Part shown: in pieces, positions 55,494 through 64,000 of the stretch
How the letters are laid out: each line of letters starts with the position of its first letter
How positions within the stretch are numbered: position 1 is the stretch's first letter
DNA from: Pythium myriotylum
Lineage: Eukaryota > Oomycota > Peronosporomycetes > Pythiales > Pythiaceae
NCBI GenBank assembly: GCA_023091665.1
Contig: JALJCQ010000006.1
Span: 124,001-188,000, forward strand
Length of the DNA stretch: 64,000 nucleotides
Reading direction: 5' to 3'
Made by a program: the position numbers and the translations under genes
The notes under the pieces: model-generated
Told to the model about the DNA's origin: nothing
What the model saw: only the letters and a program-made list of their open reading frames with translations
The model's database searches: none

Positions 55494-57065
55494 GGCTGCT
55501 GCTGCGAAGAGAGAGAGAGAGAGAGAGCGAAATATCAGCATTTCGGAGAGAAGCTTCCAACTTCAACGTGCGACGGACGCACGCGCGCGTTTCTCGCCGC
55601 GGCGCAGCAGCCGCGAGCAGCGAGCAAGCGACGAGCCACTCGCTCGTGGCTGCGGAGACGCGCGGCCGCTGCGCTGCGCTGCGTCGCGAGCACGAGAAGT
55701 CGACGAGAAGCGTTCACTCACCAGGAGGTCGCGGATCTTCAATTGCATCGAGCAGCTCGGAATGGAAGCTTCCGTGGTGACGGGCCGGGTCGGGTTGGCG
55801 GACCTTTCAAGATCCAGAACCCGGCATTCCGCACTTGGATTCGGGTTCTGGATAGTAATATTGTTTAGTTGGGTTTGGCTTCTCTACGGATCTGCCCATG
55901 GAGTCACGATAGATCGACCGACCTCGTGTGTTCGTGTGGTTCACGCTGGAGTAGCAGGAGGAGGAAGGTCGCAGGTCACGGAGTTGTTGCTGTTTCGTTC
56001 TTGGAAAGTATTACTCATCTGGAGTGCGGATCGTCGGGAGTGAGTGACTCATGTGCATAGACACACTGGCTTCACGCTCTCATGGTAGCGATTCGACTTC
56101 CGCCTGTGAAGGAAGGATGGGATGGCTGTTAGGATTCACATTTGGTGAACTCAAATCGACTCTATCTGCATCGCGACAATCAGCAACGATGGTATGATCC
56201 TGAACCCTGAACTACCCTGACATAAGCATGAAGAGCAACTGGGGACCATCCTCATGAGTTCGCCAGTTTTGTTCAAATCTCATCCATGGAGACGTCCGCT
56301 GTATGAGACATTGCCTGGATGGTGATCCGATCGCCATTCGCTGATCATTTCGTCTCCAGCTATGAGTCGTGAGAGTCGACCAAGAGCTCCATTACTCGCC
56401 GCTCAGTAGACTGACTCCACCGTCATCATCAGTAGATCCTACAATCGCGAGACTTTCTCCATGAGGAAAGTTTATTCGTCTGACTTGCCGACTCGCAAAT
56501 TACACACATCTCCTCGTGAACCCGCGTCTCAGTCCATCCGTCGTGTGCAACTCCCTCCCTATCCACAAGCCCCAGTCTCCGACTGACTGTGGTCACCGTC
56601 TGGCCACGTGCATTGCTCGTGAGCCTCGTCGCGAGATCTTCTCCGCTAGACAATCCACACCCACGAGTCGGTCTCTCGGTCTCTTCCTGTCTGCTGCTTT
56701 TTGACTGACTTCAACCGGGTCGGGTCCATTCATCTGTCCTTTCAAGATCCCGCCTTCCCCAAACCCGAATCCATTCTCTAGGGTTCTTTTCTGTTTTCTG
56801 TGATCCAAACCCGGGTCGGGTTTCTCTCTCTCCCTCCCACCGGTCCGCGACACCCGAAAGAAAGCCAGAAACCAGATAACCCGTGTGGCTTCTATTCCGG
56901 TTCTTTACGGTATTTGGTTCCTGTTCTCCACGGCACCCGGGCCCCTGCGTGGGCTCATTATCGCGCTTGAAACGCCTTCCGTCCTCTGCCTCCGATTATT
57001 AGGAGCTCCTCGTCTCGACGTCTTCTCTTCTCTCTCTCTGCATCTTCCTCTCTCTGTACATAACC
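55494..57065. other. 1.6-kb intergenic region with diverged direct repeats
   Basis: No gene was recognised. It begins with a (GA)10 tract (55508-55527) beside NME7. GGGTCGGGT occurs at 55787-55795, 56717-56725 and 56813-56821; the first two are followed within 14 bases by the exact 13-mer CCTTTCAAGATCC (55803-55815, 56738-56750). The first copy is followed by an inverted repeat AGAACCCG...CGGGTTCT (55816-55849). The right end is the CT-rich leader of the next gene. Confidence 0.5.
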
Positions 57066-58077
57066 ATGTCCGCGCGCGAGCTCGTGGGCCGGCCGCTCGT
57101 GCCCTTTTTCGACGCCCACGACAACGTCAACGAGTCGCTCCAGCTCGACGCCACGCACGCGCACGAGCAGCTCGACGTCGACGCGCGCGTCTGGGACAAA
57201 GAGCTCGGCTATTTCGTCTACCCGAGCGACAAGCAGCACTCGGCGCCCATCCCGATCCGCCAGGCCACGCCGCCGAGCGACGCCGCCGGCAGTTTCGGCA
57301 AGCTGCTGCTCACGCCCGACATGCTCTCGCGCAGCGCGCCCAGCGCCAGCGGCGCCCACCAGCTGCACAACACCATGGGCATGACCCACGCCGTGGAGCA
57401 CCGCGTGCTCCCGGTCCAGAACAACCAGCCCACGCCAGGTACGAGAAAGAGAGAGAGACATCACTGCGACTGTTTGTGTTGTTTGAGAAAGGCGGTCAAG
57501 CTCATGGAGGCGGATGTGTTTGGATCTTGTAGAGAACGAATCGCAAGTCGAGACCCCGCGAAGTGCATCGACGAAGCGCGGCTCGCGCCAGAAGAACCGC
57601 TCGAGCACGCCAACGCGCAGCAGGCGCACCAAGCAGCGCAACCCGAACCCGAACCCGGCGCAGACCTCGAGCGACGGCGGCAGCAGCGGCGGCGAAGACC
57701 GCAGCGACGGCAGCGACAAGCCCAACAAGAAAAAGACCAACAAGAACGAGCCGGGCTCGGCCAAGAAGAGCCGCAACAAGCAGCCGCAGACGCCGCAGAA
57801 GAGCAACGAGCTCTCGGCCAACGGCAAGTGGGCCTGGTCGGCGTTCCAGTCGTCGCCCGATCCAAAGTCGCTGCCTTTACCGCCGTTTGTGGCAGGCGCG
57901 AGTCCGAACCTCGGCGCCATGCCGCCGCCGCTGGACCCACCGAAAGTGGAGGAGCGATTGGATCCACCGACACCGCCTTACGTTTCCGAACCCGAAGCGA
58001 CACTGCCACCGCACCCGGCGTCGATCGAGCACTCGATGACGCAGGATCTGCGCCGCATGCTCAACATCGGCTCGTAA
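57066..58077 (+). CDS. PNRC/EDC1-like mRNA-decapping enhancer
   Basis: Two exons, 57066-57438 and 57533-58077, give 305 residues; the intron is GTACGA...TTGTAG. Most of the protein is low-complexity Pro/Ser/Lys/Asn sequence and probably disordered. Near the end, WAWSAFQSSPDPKSLPLPPF has the pattern of the PNRC/EDC1 short motif that binds the EVH1 domain of DCP1. The C-terminal SIEHSMTQDLRRMLNIGS resembles the MTxxLKxLL ending of animal PNRC proteins. Such proteins stimulate DCP2 decapping and link it to decay factors. The call rests on two short motifs in the correct order, so it is plausible but not proved. The N-terminal 120 residues (LVPFFDAHDNVNESLQLDA) are unrecognised. Confidence 0.6.
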
Positions 58078-58703
58078 GGGAGCCGGAGCAAACGAGCCCT
58101 TTTCCGGTCGGGCGACGTGCTCATCGGGTGCCTCGCTCAAGAAGGATAGAGACGAGTGGCAGGTTTTGATTTCATGTGGTCCCAGCGGTTCGCTGTCATC
58201 GGCAGCGGACGCTTGAACGCGTGGGACTCGCCACGCCGCATTGCGATGGGATTGTCGAAATGGAAACGCACGCGCCGCTTGTTGCGGACGCAAAGGGCTC
58301 TCTCGATTAGGTGCTTGCTCAATCCTGTTGTCCCATCGACAAATCCACCAGAAATGGCTGCATCAGCTGAGATCTGAGTCGATTTTCAACCAATCAATTG
58401 ATTTTCAAATGGTATTTTGACCAATCGAATAGAGGATCGTGGCGGTGGTAAATGATCTGCTCACACGTCACAGATGACATTCTTTCTTGGTCAAATCATT
58501 CCACCTCCATCTTGGAGATGTCTAGCCCCACACATCTGGACGTTGAGGCCTCGTCCGTGGACGTTTCCTCCGTGACACGAAGCAATAGACCCTAATATAG
58601 CTCTGCTGCCACGCTGGCTGCACTGTGTTCACCCCAGTCCATCATCGCTGTCACATGTGTAAACAGTGATTACATGTTTAAAACATGACGCCACGTACTC
58701 TAC
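58078..58703. other. Intergenic region
   Basis: About 630 bases, AT-richer than the flanks, with two CCAAT sites (58389-58393 and 58420-58424) in a TTTTCAACCAATC / TTTTGACCAATCG pair. I see no gene. Confidence 0.45.
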
Positions 58704-60200
58704 ATGCCACGCTCGCCACTTCACATCTTGCACCTTCAGAGCGACCCAATCATGGCCGAGACCACCATTGCACTGCGTGGCTATGAGCGCATGGCCAGTA
58801 TGGCACCTCACGTGAGTCGCAAGATCGTCCACGTGATGCTGCTGCGAGGCCCGTCGATCACGTCGCGACTCGCCGACGCCGTCGTGTTCGTATTCAACCG
58901 CCACCCGCGGATGCGTGCACTGCAGAAGCGAGATGCCTTCGCCACGGCGACGATCCATCCGCCAGTGACGCTGCGAGACGTGCAGGACATGCGGCTGCTT
59001 CGTGTGAGTGAAGTAAAATCTGGCGAGCGCGACTGGCAGGCGTTCGTGGACCAAGAGTGTGAGGACCCGTTCGACCGCTTCACACAATTGCCATTCTTCT
59101 TGACGGTGTGGGTCGACGAGGCTGCGAGTGAGACGCGGCTCATCCTGTTCTCGGACCATTACATGTCGGACGGCATGTCCGGTATCCTCGTGCTCAACGA
59201 CATCGTGGAGCGCGTCGCACACCCTTTGGAAGTCGAGACCCCTCTACCACTGCGTCCGAGTCTGTACTCGCTCTGGCTTGATGCCCAGCCGCTAAAGAGG
59301 ATCGCGAGTGAGTGGCTCGTGTGGCTTCTCGGCCAGCGACTCTACAAGAGCGACGTCGAGCAGTTCAAGCCGCTGCTGCCTCCGCGGTCCGACCAGGAAC
59401 GCTTCGACGTGCCACTCCACGCCAACCGAACGTACGCGATGTTTGCAGATGGCTCGAAGGAGAATGCAAAGCTTGCGTTGGCGAAATGCAAAGAGCAGGG
59501 AGCGACGTTCACGGGTGCACTCGCCGCCGCCGTCACCCTTGCACACTACCACACAGCCAAGATCCACGAACAAGACGCCGCCAAGGACGAGACGTGCTTC
59601 AAGCTTTCGCTGGGCATTGACTGCAACATGCGTCAGAGACTCCCGCAACCGCTGCCGGAGGCTCCTGTCGGCTACTACGTCGCAAGCAAAGGCCTCGATC
59701 GTCCCGCGAAAGAAGGTGTGGACCTGGTTTCAGCTCGCTTTTGGGACGTTGCACGCACAGCAAGCTCGGACATCAAAGCCATGCTGGAGAGCACGTTTTC
59801 GCTCTCCACGTCGACTGTGTTCCAGGATCTCTTCCTCCACAGCGAGCTCAAGCCGAACGGTCTCGGCTTTGCGGTGCCGTACTCGGTGGTTGGAGACACG
59901 TGCATCTCCAACATTGGCCGCTATCCGTTCGCGAGAACCTTTGCGATCAATGGAGAGACGCTAAGTATTGAGACACTGCACTTTTACAACTCGATGCCGT
60001 CGCTCGCTGCGTCCACGGGCGTGTACGTCGGTGCGACCGACCGCTTCGGGTATTCGCTGGCTCGCAAAGTGGAGAACGACGTGGCGCAGACGCTGTTCCC
60101 AGCCGTCGTCGCGCTCTGCGAGTTCATCGGCCACGTCGAGAGCGAGGAGACGATGCTAAGCGTGCTGGACAAGGCGGTGACGACCACGTTGAAGCCGTAG
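58704..60200 (+). CDS. HxxxDG acyltransferase of the condensation/alcohol acetyltransferase superfamily
   Basis: A single exon of 498 residues; a second ATG at 58752 would remove 16. Residues about 148-158 (LILFSDHYMSDGMSG) contain the HxxxDG catalytic motif, with His as the general base. The two-lobed chloramphenicol-acetyltransferase-like layout is suggested by NRHPRMRALQ near residue 70 and GALAAAVTLAHYH near 275. Further blocks are SLGIDCNMRQRLPQP and CISNIGRYPF (the C-terminal channel strand). Relatives include fungal alcohol acetyltransferases, mycobacterial PapA5 and NRPS condensation domains, which join acyl-CoA or carrier-bound acyl groups to alcohols or amines. There is no adenylation or carrier domain, so it is a stand-alone enzyme. 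The substrate is unknown. Confidence 0.75.
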   Translation: MPRSPLHILHLQSDPIMAETTIALRGYERMASMAPHVSRKIVHVMLLRGPSITSRLADAVVFVFNRHPRMRALQKRDAFATATIHPPVTLRDVQDMRLLRVSEVKSGERDWQAFVDQECEDPFDRFTQLPFFLTVWVDEAASETRLILFSDHYMSDGMSGILVLNDIVERVAHPLEVETPLPLRPSLYSLWLDAQPLKRIASEWLVWLLGQRLYKSDVEQFKPLLPPRSDQERFDVPLHANRTYAMFADGSKENAKLALAKCKEQGATFTGALAAAVTLAHYHTAKIHEQDAAKDETCFKLSLGIDCNMRQRLPQPLPEAPVGYYVASKGLDRPAKEGVDLVSARFWDVARTASSDIKAMLESTFSLSTSTVFQDLFLHSELKPNGLGFAVPYSVVGDTCISNIGRYPFARTFAINGETLSIETLHFYNSMPSLAASTGVYVGATDRFGYSLARKVENDVAQTLFPAVVALCEFIGHVESEETMLSVLDKAVTTTLKP

Positions 60201-61078
60201 AAAGATCACGAAAGATCGATGTGCTGCTTGGGATCGGCGGGCGTTTCGAGGGTCGTGGGGCTGCTTTTCATCCAATCATTAGTCCTTATAAATCTTTTCA
60301 TCCAATTAAAACGACCTTCTTTCACGTCACCATCTGATGTCACGTCGAGACTTGAGAGTCTCCTGTCGGGAGACAGCGAGATCCACCTTCGCAGAGACCA
60401 CGTGCGTGTCGACGTATGCATGACGTCTCGAGCTCTGGGTTCGACGTCAACACGCTTGTTTTTTTTTCACGTTGGAATCCGCGAGAAGCATGCGAGCGTA
60501 CTGCTTGGAGGCGTCTCCATGCGCCCAGGCGATGGCCATAGACTAGTCGCTCCCCCCCACGAACCACGCAGCTGGGACTGACTGATACAGCTCCTCCCAC
60601 GGCGTGTTGTCGCTTTAGTTAGGTCGACAGATCGCCCATGTTCAAGGCGAGCGTGTCTTTGGGGCAACCCGAGTTAAAAAGTCGCTTTGGAGAGACCGTC
60701 GTCACACGTCGCAGATTTCCAGAAGAAACGGTGGCGAGAAACCCGAACCCAGTGGATGCGAACCTACCGCACTACCGCCGAGGGGTAGGTCTTTGAACTA
60801 CCATCTGCTTGGAAGATCTGTCCCACAGGTTCATCCCCTCTTTCCACCGATCCATTCCGAGTTTTCATCCTCTCGTTTTCCGAATTATACCTCTTTTCAC
60901 CTCTCATACTACATACTGGACACCTGATTCGAAAACGGCTCTTGCGCGCGTCCTGGCTCTACGCACGTTCGCACTGCCTGGGCCCAACCGAACTTAACGC
61001 CTTCCCTCCCTTCTCTTCCCGAGCGATTTGATTGCCCCATGCGGCCGGCGTCATTCGCCCATCGCCTCCCCCGACGCC
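60201..61078. other. Intergenic region
   Basis: About 880 bases without a recognisable gene. A pair of TTTTCATCCAAT repeats lies at 60267-60278 and 60296-60307, each with a CCAAT site. The region before 61079 is pyrimidine-rich with repeated TTCATCC/TCCATTC strings and is probably promoter and leader. Confidence 0.45.
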
Positions 61079-62815
61079 ATGAGTCTCTACGCGTCCTACG
61101 CGCCGCCGCCGCCGCCTCCCAAGCAGCAGCGCGTCGTCGCCGACGGGTGGGCCGCCTCGGGCTCCGTCTTCTGCGCCGACTCGAGTCTGCGCTTCCTCTA
61201 CGAGGCGCAGCCGCAGCCGCCCGGCTCGGCCGCCGCCGCCATCTCGTCGCTCGCCTCGGGCGACTTCAAGACGTCTCACCAACAACAGCCGCCCAAGCAG
61301 AGCATGATGGCCATGAACCTGCTGGCCGCCAAGCTCGAGCCGGCCAACGCCACGCGCGGCGCCGACGGCGTCGACCTCTTCGAGGCCGAGATCGCGCGCG
61401 CCTGCGCGGCCGTGACCAAGCAGCTCCCGACGCTGCCGCACTCGTTCCGCGAGTGCTCGGTCTGCCTCACGCCCAACGCCTACGCGCAGATCGCCGTCTG
61501 CGGCCACACGTTCCACTCCAAGTGCTTTCTGCGCTGGTTCCGACAGAACCGCTCCTGTCCGCTCTGTCGAGGACCCGTGGATAAGATCCAGTGCGCGCCC
61601 GTGGTCTCGGTGCAGGACGAGCTCGAGGCGCTCATGGCCGAGATGGACGAGGCCGAAGAGCCCCTGGGAGCCTCGGACCCGCTCATGGAGAACCCGGACC
61701 TCATCTCGTTCCTCGGCACGGACTTTGACGACGCCGACATGGACATGATGCCGCTCGACGACGTCGCTCTCGGGCTCGACAAGCAGCAGCACCAGGATCA
61801 CCATCATCATCATCATCATTCGCACGACGACGACGACGTGAGCATGGACGACGAGGACGAGCAAGAGCAGGTCCTGCCGACCCACAAGACCGTCGGCACG
61901 TTCGGCATGCAGCTCCAGATGCAGACGCCGCCCCCGCCGCCGCCGCCAGCTCAGTTCGCGCCGGCCTCGACCATGCCCAACTACTGGAACGTGCTCAACC
62001 AGGGCCTCGCCATGCCGCCCGTGATGCCCACGCCCATCATGGCCGCGCCGCCGCAGCCGTCGCTCCAGCAGCAACAGCAGCAGCACCATCGCATGGTGCA
62101 CATCGCCCCCAAGCCCGACGGACACGTGCCAGCGCCGCACGCCCACTCCCATGTCTACGGCCACACGCAGCACGCACACCCGTTCGCCTCGGCCTCGCGC
62201 TCGGCGTCGCCTGCTCCTGCTGCTGCCGCCGCTGCTGCGCCCCGTGTCGTGTCTTGCCGCTGCACGGGGGGCTGCCGCAACGGCCGCTGTGCATGCGTCA
62301 AGGAAGGTGGCATGTGCGGCGTCGCCTGCCGCTGCACGTCGTGCAAGAACCCGTTCCTGATGGTCAAGGCCGCCGGTGCCGACATTGACGCGCTGCTCAA
62401 GGACGCGTGCTTCATGCACAACGTGTCCAAGACGCGCGATATGGTCGTGCGCATGCAGGAGCCTGTCGAAGTGCCGTGCTGCGAGCGCTCCATCAAGGTC
62501 ATTGACTGCGTCCAGGGCTACACGTGCTCGGCGTGTGACCGCAAGTTCGACTTTTCGTGGTGCATGAACAAGCTGCTCGACCACGACAAGACGCCGCGCA
62601 ACCATTGCGAGATCTGCAAGCGCTGCTGCGACCACCGGGACGTGCACTGCAACGACTGCGGCCGCTGCTACTTCGCTGGCGTCGCCGCGAGCCTGCCGTG
62701 CCCGTGCAAAGAGTCGAGCCGCAAACGCCGCGACCCCCACGCGGACACCACAGTCGTGAAGGAAGAAGCCGGCGCTGATGGTGAGGAGAAGGAGGGAGAA
62801 TGCAGCATTATGTAA
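61079..62815 (+). CDS. RING finger plus CXC-domain protein ending in a CaaX box
   Basis: A single exon of 578 residues; the frame is open upstream, and MSLYASYAPP is the first ATG. Residues about 127-166 form a C3H2C2-type RING (CSVCLTPNAYAQIAVCGHTF, then HSKCFLRWFRQNRSCPLC), indicating a ubiquitin ligase. A His/Asp-rich stretch and Gln/Pro linkers follow. Residues about 393-430 (CRCTGGCRNGRCACVKEGGM, then CGVACRCTSCKNPF) form a CXC/tesmin-like zinc cluster that binds DNA in other proteins. Next is a Cys/His-rich block (CSACDRKFDF, CEICKRCCDHRDVHCNDCGR). The last four residues are C-S-I-M, a farnesylation-type CaaX box. RING plus CXC is the layout of MSL2; the C-terminal zinc block and CaaX are not. 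Nuclear versus membrane location is therefore open. Confidence 0.8.
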   Translation: MSLYASYAPPPPPPKQQRVVADGWAASGSVFCADSSLRFLYEAQPQPPGSAAAAISSLASGDFKTSHQQQPPKQSMMAMNLLAAKLEPANATRGADGVDLFEAEIARACAAVTKQLPTLPHSFRECSVCLTPNAYAQIAVCGHTFHSKCFLRWFRQNRSCPLCRGPVDKIQCAPVVSVQDELEALMAEMDEAEEPLGASDPLMENPDLISFLGTDFDDADMDMMPLDDVALGLDKQQHQDHHHHHHHSHDDDDVSMDDEDEQEQVLPTHKTVGTFGMQLQMQTPPPPPPPAQFAPASTMPNYWNVLNQGLAMPPVMPTPIMAAPPQPSLQQQQQQHHRMVHIAPKPDGHVPAPHAHSHVYGHTQHAHPFASASRSASPAPAAAAAAAPRVVSCRCTGGCRNGRCACVKEGGMCGVACRCTSCKNPFLMVKAAGADIDALLKDACFMHNVSKTRDMVVRMQEPVEVPCCERSIKVIDCVQGYTCSACDRKFDFSWCMNKLLDHDKTPRNHCEICKRCCDHRDVHCNDCGRCYFAGVAASLPCPCKESSRKRRDPHADTTVVKEEAGADGEEKEGECSIM

Positions 62816-63060
62816 GAGCGATGTGAGGACCGAGGCGGCGCCATTGGGGGAGGCCCGCGCCTCCGGTTGTATCATATTAGTAAGTCTAGCGCCCCGACGC
62901 TTAAGTGCATACAGCATAGCATTGGGTATGGACGCGAGTGTCGTTGGTGAAGCCTTCTTGGCCGTGCATGTACAGAAAGACTGAGAAAAAAAAACAAAGA
63001 CAACCAAGCCTTGAAGCAAAAACGTTTTCATGATCCACGGCGAGTCTATCTGATGTCTCC

Positions 63061-64000
63061 TCATGCCTGCGCCCTGAGCAGGCGGAGGTCGTTTAGGAAG
63101 CCGTGCACGTCACTCGTGAAGGTCGGCAAGTCGACCTGGCCGCTCCACTGCAGACATTGTCCTTCTCCAAAACTAGTGGCGACTTCAAGAGCCTGCGGTG
63201 AGAGGATGTCCTTGGTGTAAGTGGGCAGGAACACCTGGTAGAACGACTGGAAGTCGACGGCGGCGAGTCGGTGGATCAGACCGATGATCTCATCTTGAAG
63301 AAGGTTCATCTCGCCCTTTGTGAGAATGTTCATCAGCGTCGACAGGAAACCCAGTCGGATCTCGCTCTGAAATCCGGCGAAGGCAAAAAGGTTCTGAGTC
63401 TTGTCGATCCGATCCAAGAGCCCAAGAACTTGGCGGCAGAGACGCGGCGATAGACTCTCTTGCTCGCCGCCCTGTGTCTTAGCTCCGATCCCTTCCCGCG
63501 TCAGAATCGCCGCGAGACCCTGGAAGATGGAAACGAAGTAGCTGTGCGCAATGTCGGACGCGAAGCCACGCTCTCGCTGTCCGTTTGCTGCCACTGTGAA
63601 TGATACGAAGAAGCGATAGTGCTTCTCCAATAGTTGCTCCACCAATGCGACGAAGTAGCCCAAGATGTGCGCCTCACTCTCTGCGTGGTTGAAGATGGAC
63701 TGCAACCGTGCGATTTGGAGACCACATCAGTCAAAGCAATAAAAAAGATCGAACGCAATGCTGATCACGCACCTCCTTCAGCGGTCCGTAGCAGAGCTCC
63801 AGAATGTTCTGGAGGAAAGAGGCAAATAGTGAAGTCGGTTCCTCGACCACGATCTTCAAGAGCTGCAGGAACCCGCACAACACCATCACACCGGGTGTTC
63901 CTTGGTTGTTGAGCCTGCAAACACACATGGGAAATAAGTGCTTGAACTCTCAAAAACCAAGTCGGGTCCGTAGATATACGTACACAGCACTGAGTTGAGC
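63061..64000 (-). CDS. XPO6: Exportin-6-like nuclear export receptor, C-terminal end only
   Basis: Exons on the minus strand are 63984-64000 (continuing outside the window), 63773-63914 and 63061-63699; about 265 C-terminal residues are visible. The helical ARM/HEAT-type sequence (LCGFLQLLKIVVEEPTSLFA, ILGYFVALVEQLLEKHYRFF, LQDEIIGLIHRLAAVDFQSF) ends in DLPTFTSDVHGFLNDLRLLR, which matches the C-terminus of exportin-6. In animals exportin-6 carries actin-profilin out of the nucleus with Ran-GTP. The exons join in consistent phase (GT|G CTC and GAG|TCC). The first part of the gene is missing, so domain completeness cannot be judged. Confidence 0.7.

Noticed and set aside
55787..56821. Telomere-like repeats
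   Set aside because: GGGTCGGGT is dispersed, not tandem, and differs from TTTAGGG.
1..64000. RXLR or Crinkler effector genes, CRISPR arrays, intact transposons
   Set aside because: No signal-peptide protein with an RXLR-EER or LFLAK motif was found, there are no spaced direct-repeat arrays, and no reverse transcriptase or transposase domain was recognised.

Overview
This is a compact, GC-rich nuclear segment of a eukaryote, almost certainly an oomycete (stramenopile), probably of the Pythium/Phytophthora order. Supporting signs are: genes separated by a few hundred bases; mostly intronless long genes, with the rest carrying introns of roughly 50-100 bp (GTRNGT donors, CTAAC/CTTAAC-like branch points); a WRKY19-like C-x4-C repeat protein; an HSF and a basic helix-loop-helix factor of the oomycete style; and flagellar genes (IFT22, NME7) fitting a zoospore-forming organism. 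I could not run searches. The species is not resolved, and all splice sites were placed by eye from reading frame, GT/AG signals and family alignment.

Layout. 0-2.2 kb: two convergent paralogous genes of unknown function, the first cut by the window edge. 4.8-7.8 kb: a CCT-domain regulator and a serine carboxypeptidase broken by one in-frame TAA. 9.7-13.1 kb: a small cysteine-rich membrane protein and a WRKY19-like zinc-repeat factor. 13.5-16.6 kb: two paralogous DJ-1/PfpI proteins flanking an ACR3-type arsenite efflux carrier, the most operon-like module here. 16.8-18.5 kb: Mediator subunit 10 and IFT22. 18.7-23.6 kb: a 1640-residue receptor-like protein with about 30 cysteine-rich repeats. 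24.5-31.2 kb: a transcription and cell-cycle block with a bHLH/F-box fusion, a Myb/SANT-like AT-hook protein, the CRL4 adaptor Cdt2/DTL and an HSF. 32.2-43.7 kb: a papain-like protease, glutamate synthase (alpha part only), a PLAC8 protein, an amino-acid/polyamine permease and acetylornithine aminotransferase. 43.8-48 kb: tRNA-guanine transglycosylase (QTRT1), COX6B and a C2-like protein. 48.2-58.1 kb: a very large plant-like glycine-rich membrane protein, the splicing factor DIM1, NME7 and a PNRC/EDC1-like decapping enhancer. 58.7-64 kb: an HxxxDG acyltransferase, a RING-CXC-CaaX protein and the C-terminal end of exportin-6, cut by the window edge.

How the genes relate. Most are unrelated housekeeping neighbours, but several local groupings stand out. 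They are the ACR3/DJ-1 cluster, the divergent Myb-SANT/Cdt2 pair sharing a promoter with a 15-bp direct repeat, a CCAAT-box array between COX6B and the C2 gene, and a loose nitrogen group (GOGAT, permease, acetylornithine aminotransferase). Two short motifs, TTAGACGC and CCAACGTTGG, are strongly clustered in promoters and introns and are not explained by any gene. No tRNA, rRNA, CRISPR array or intact transposon was recognised.
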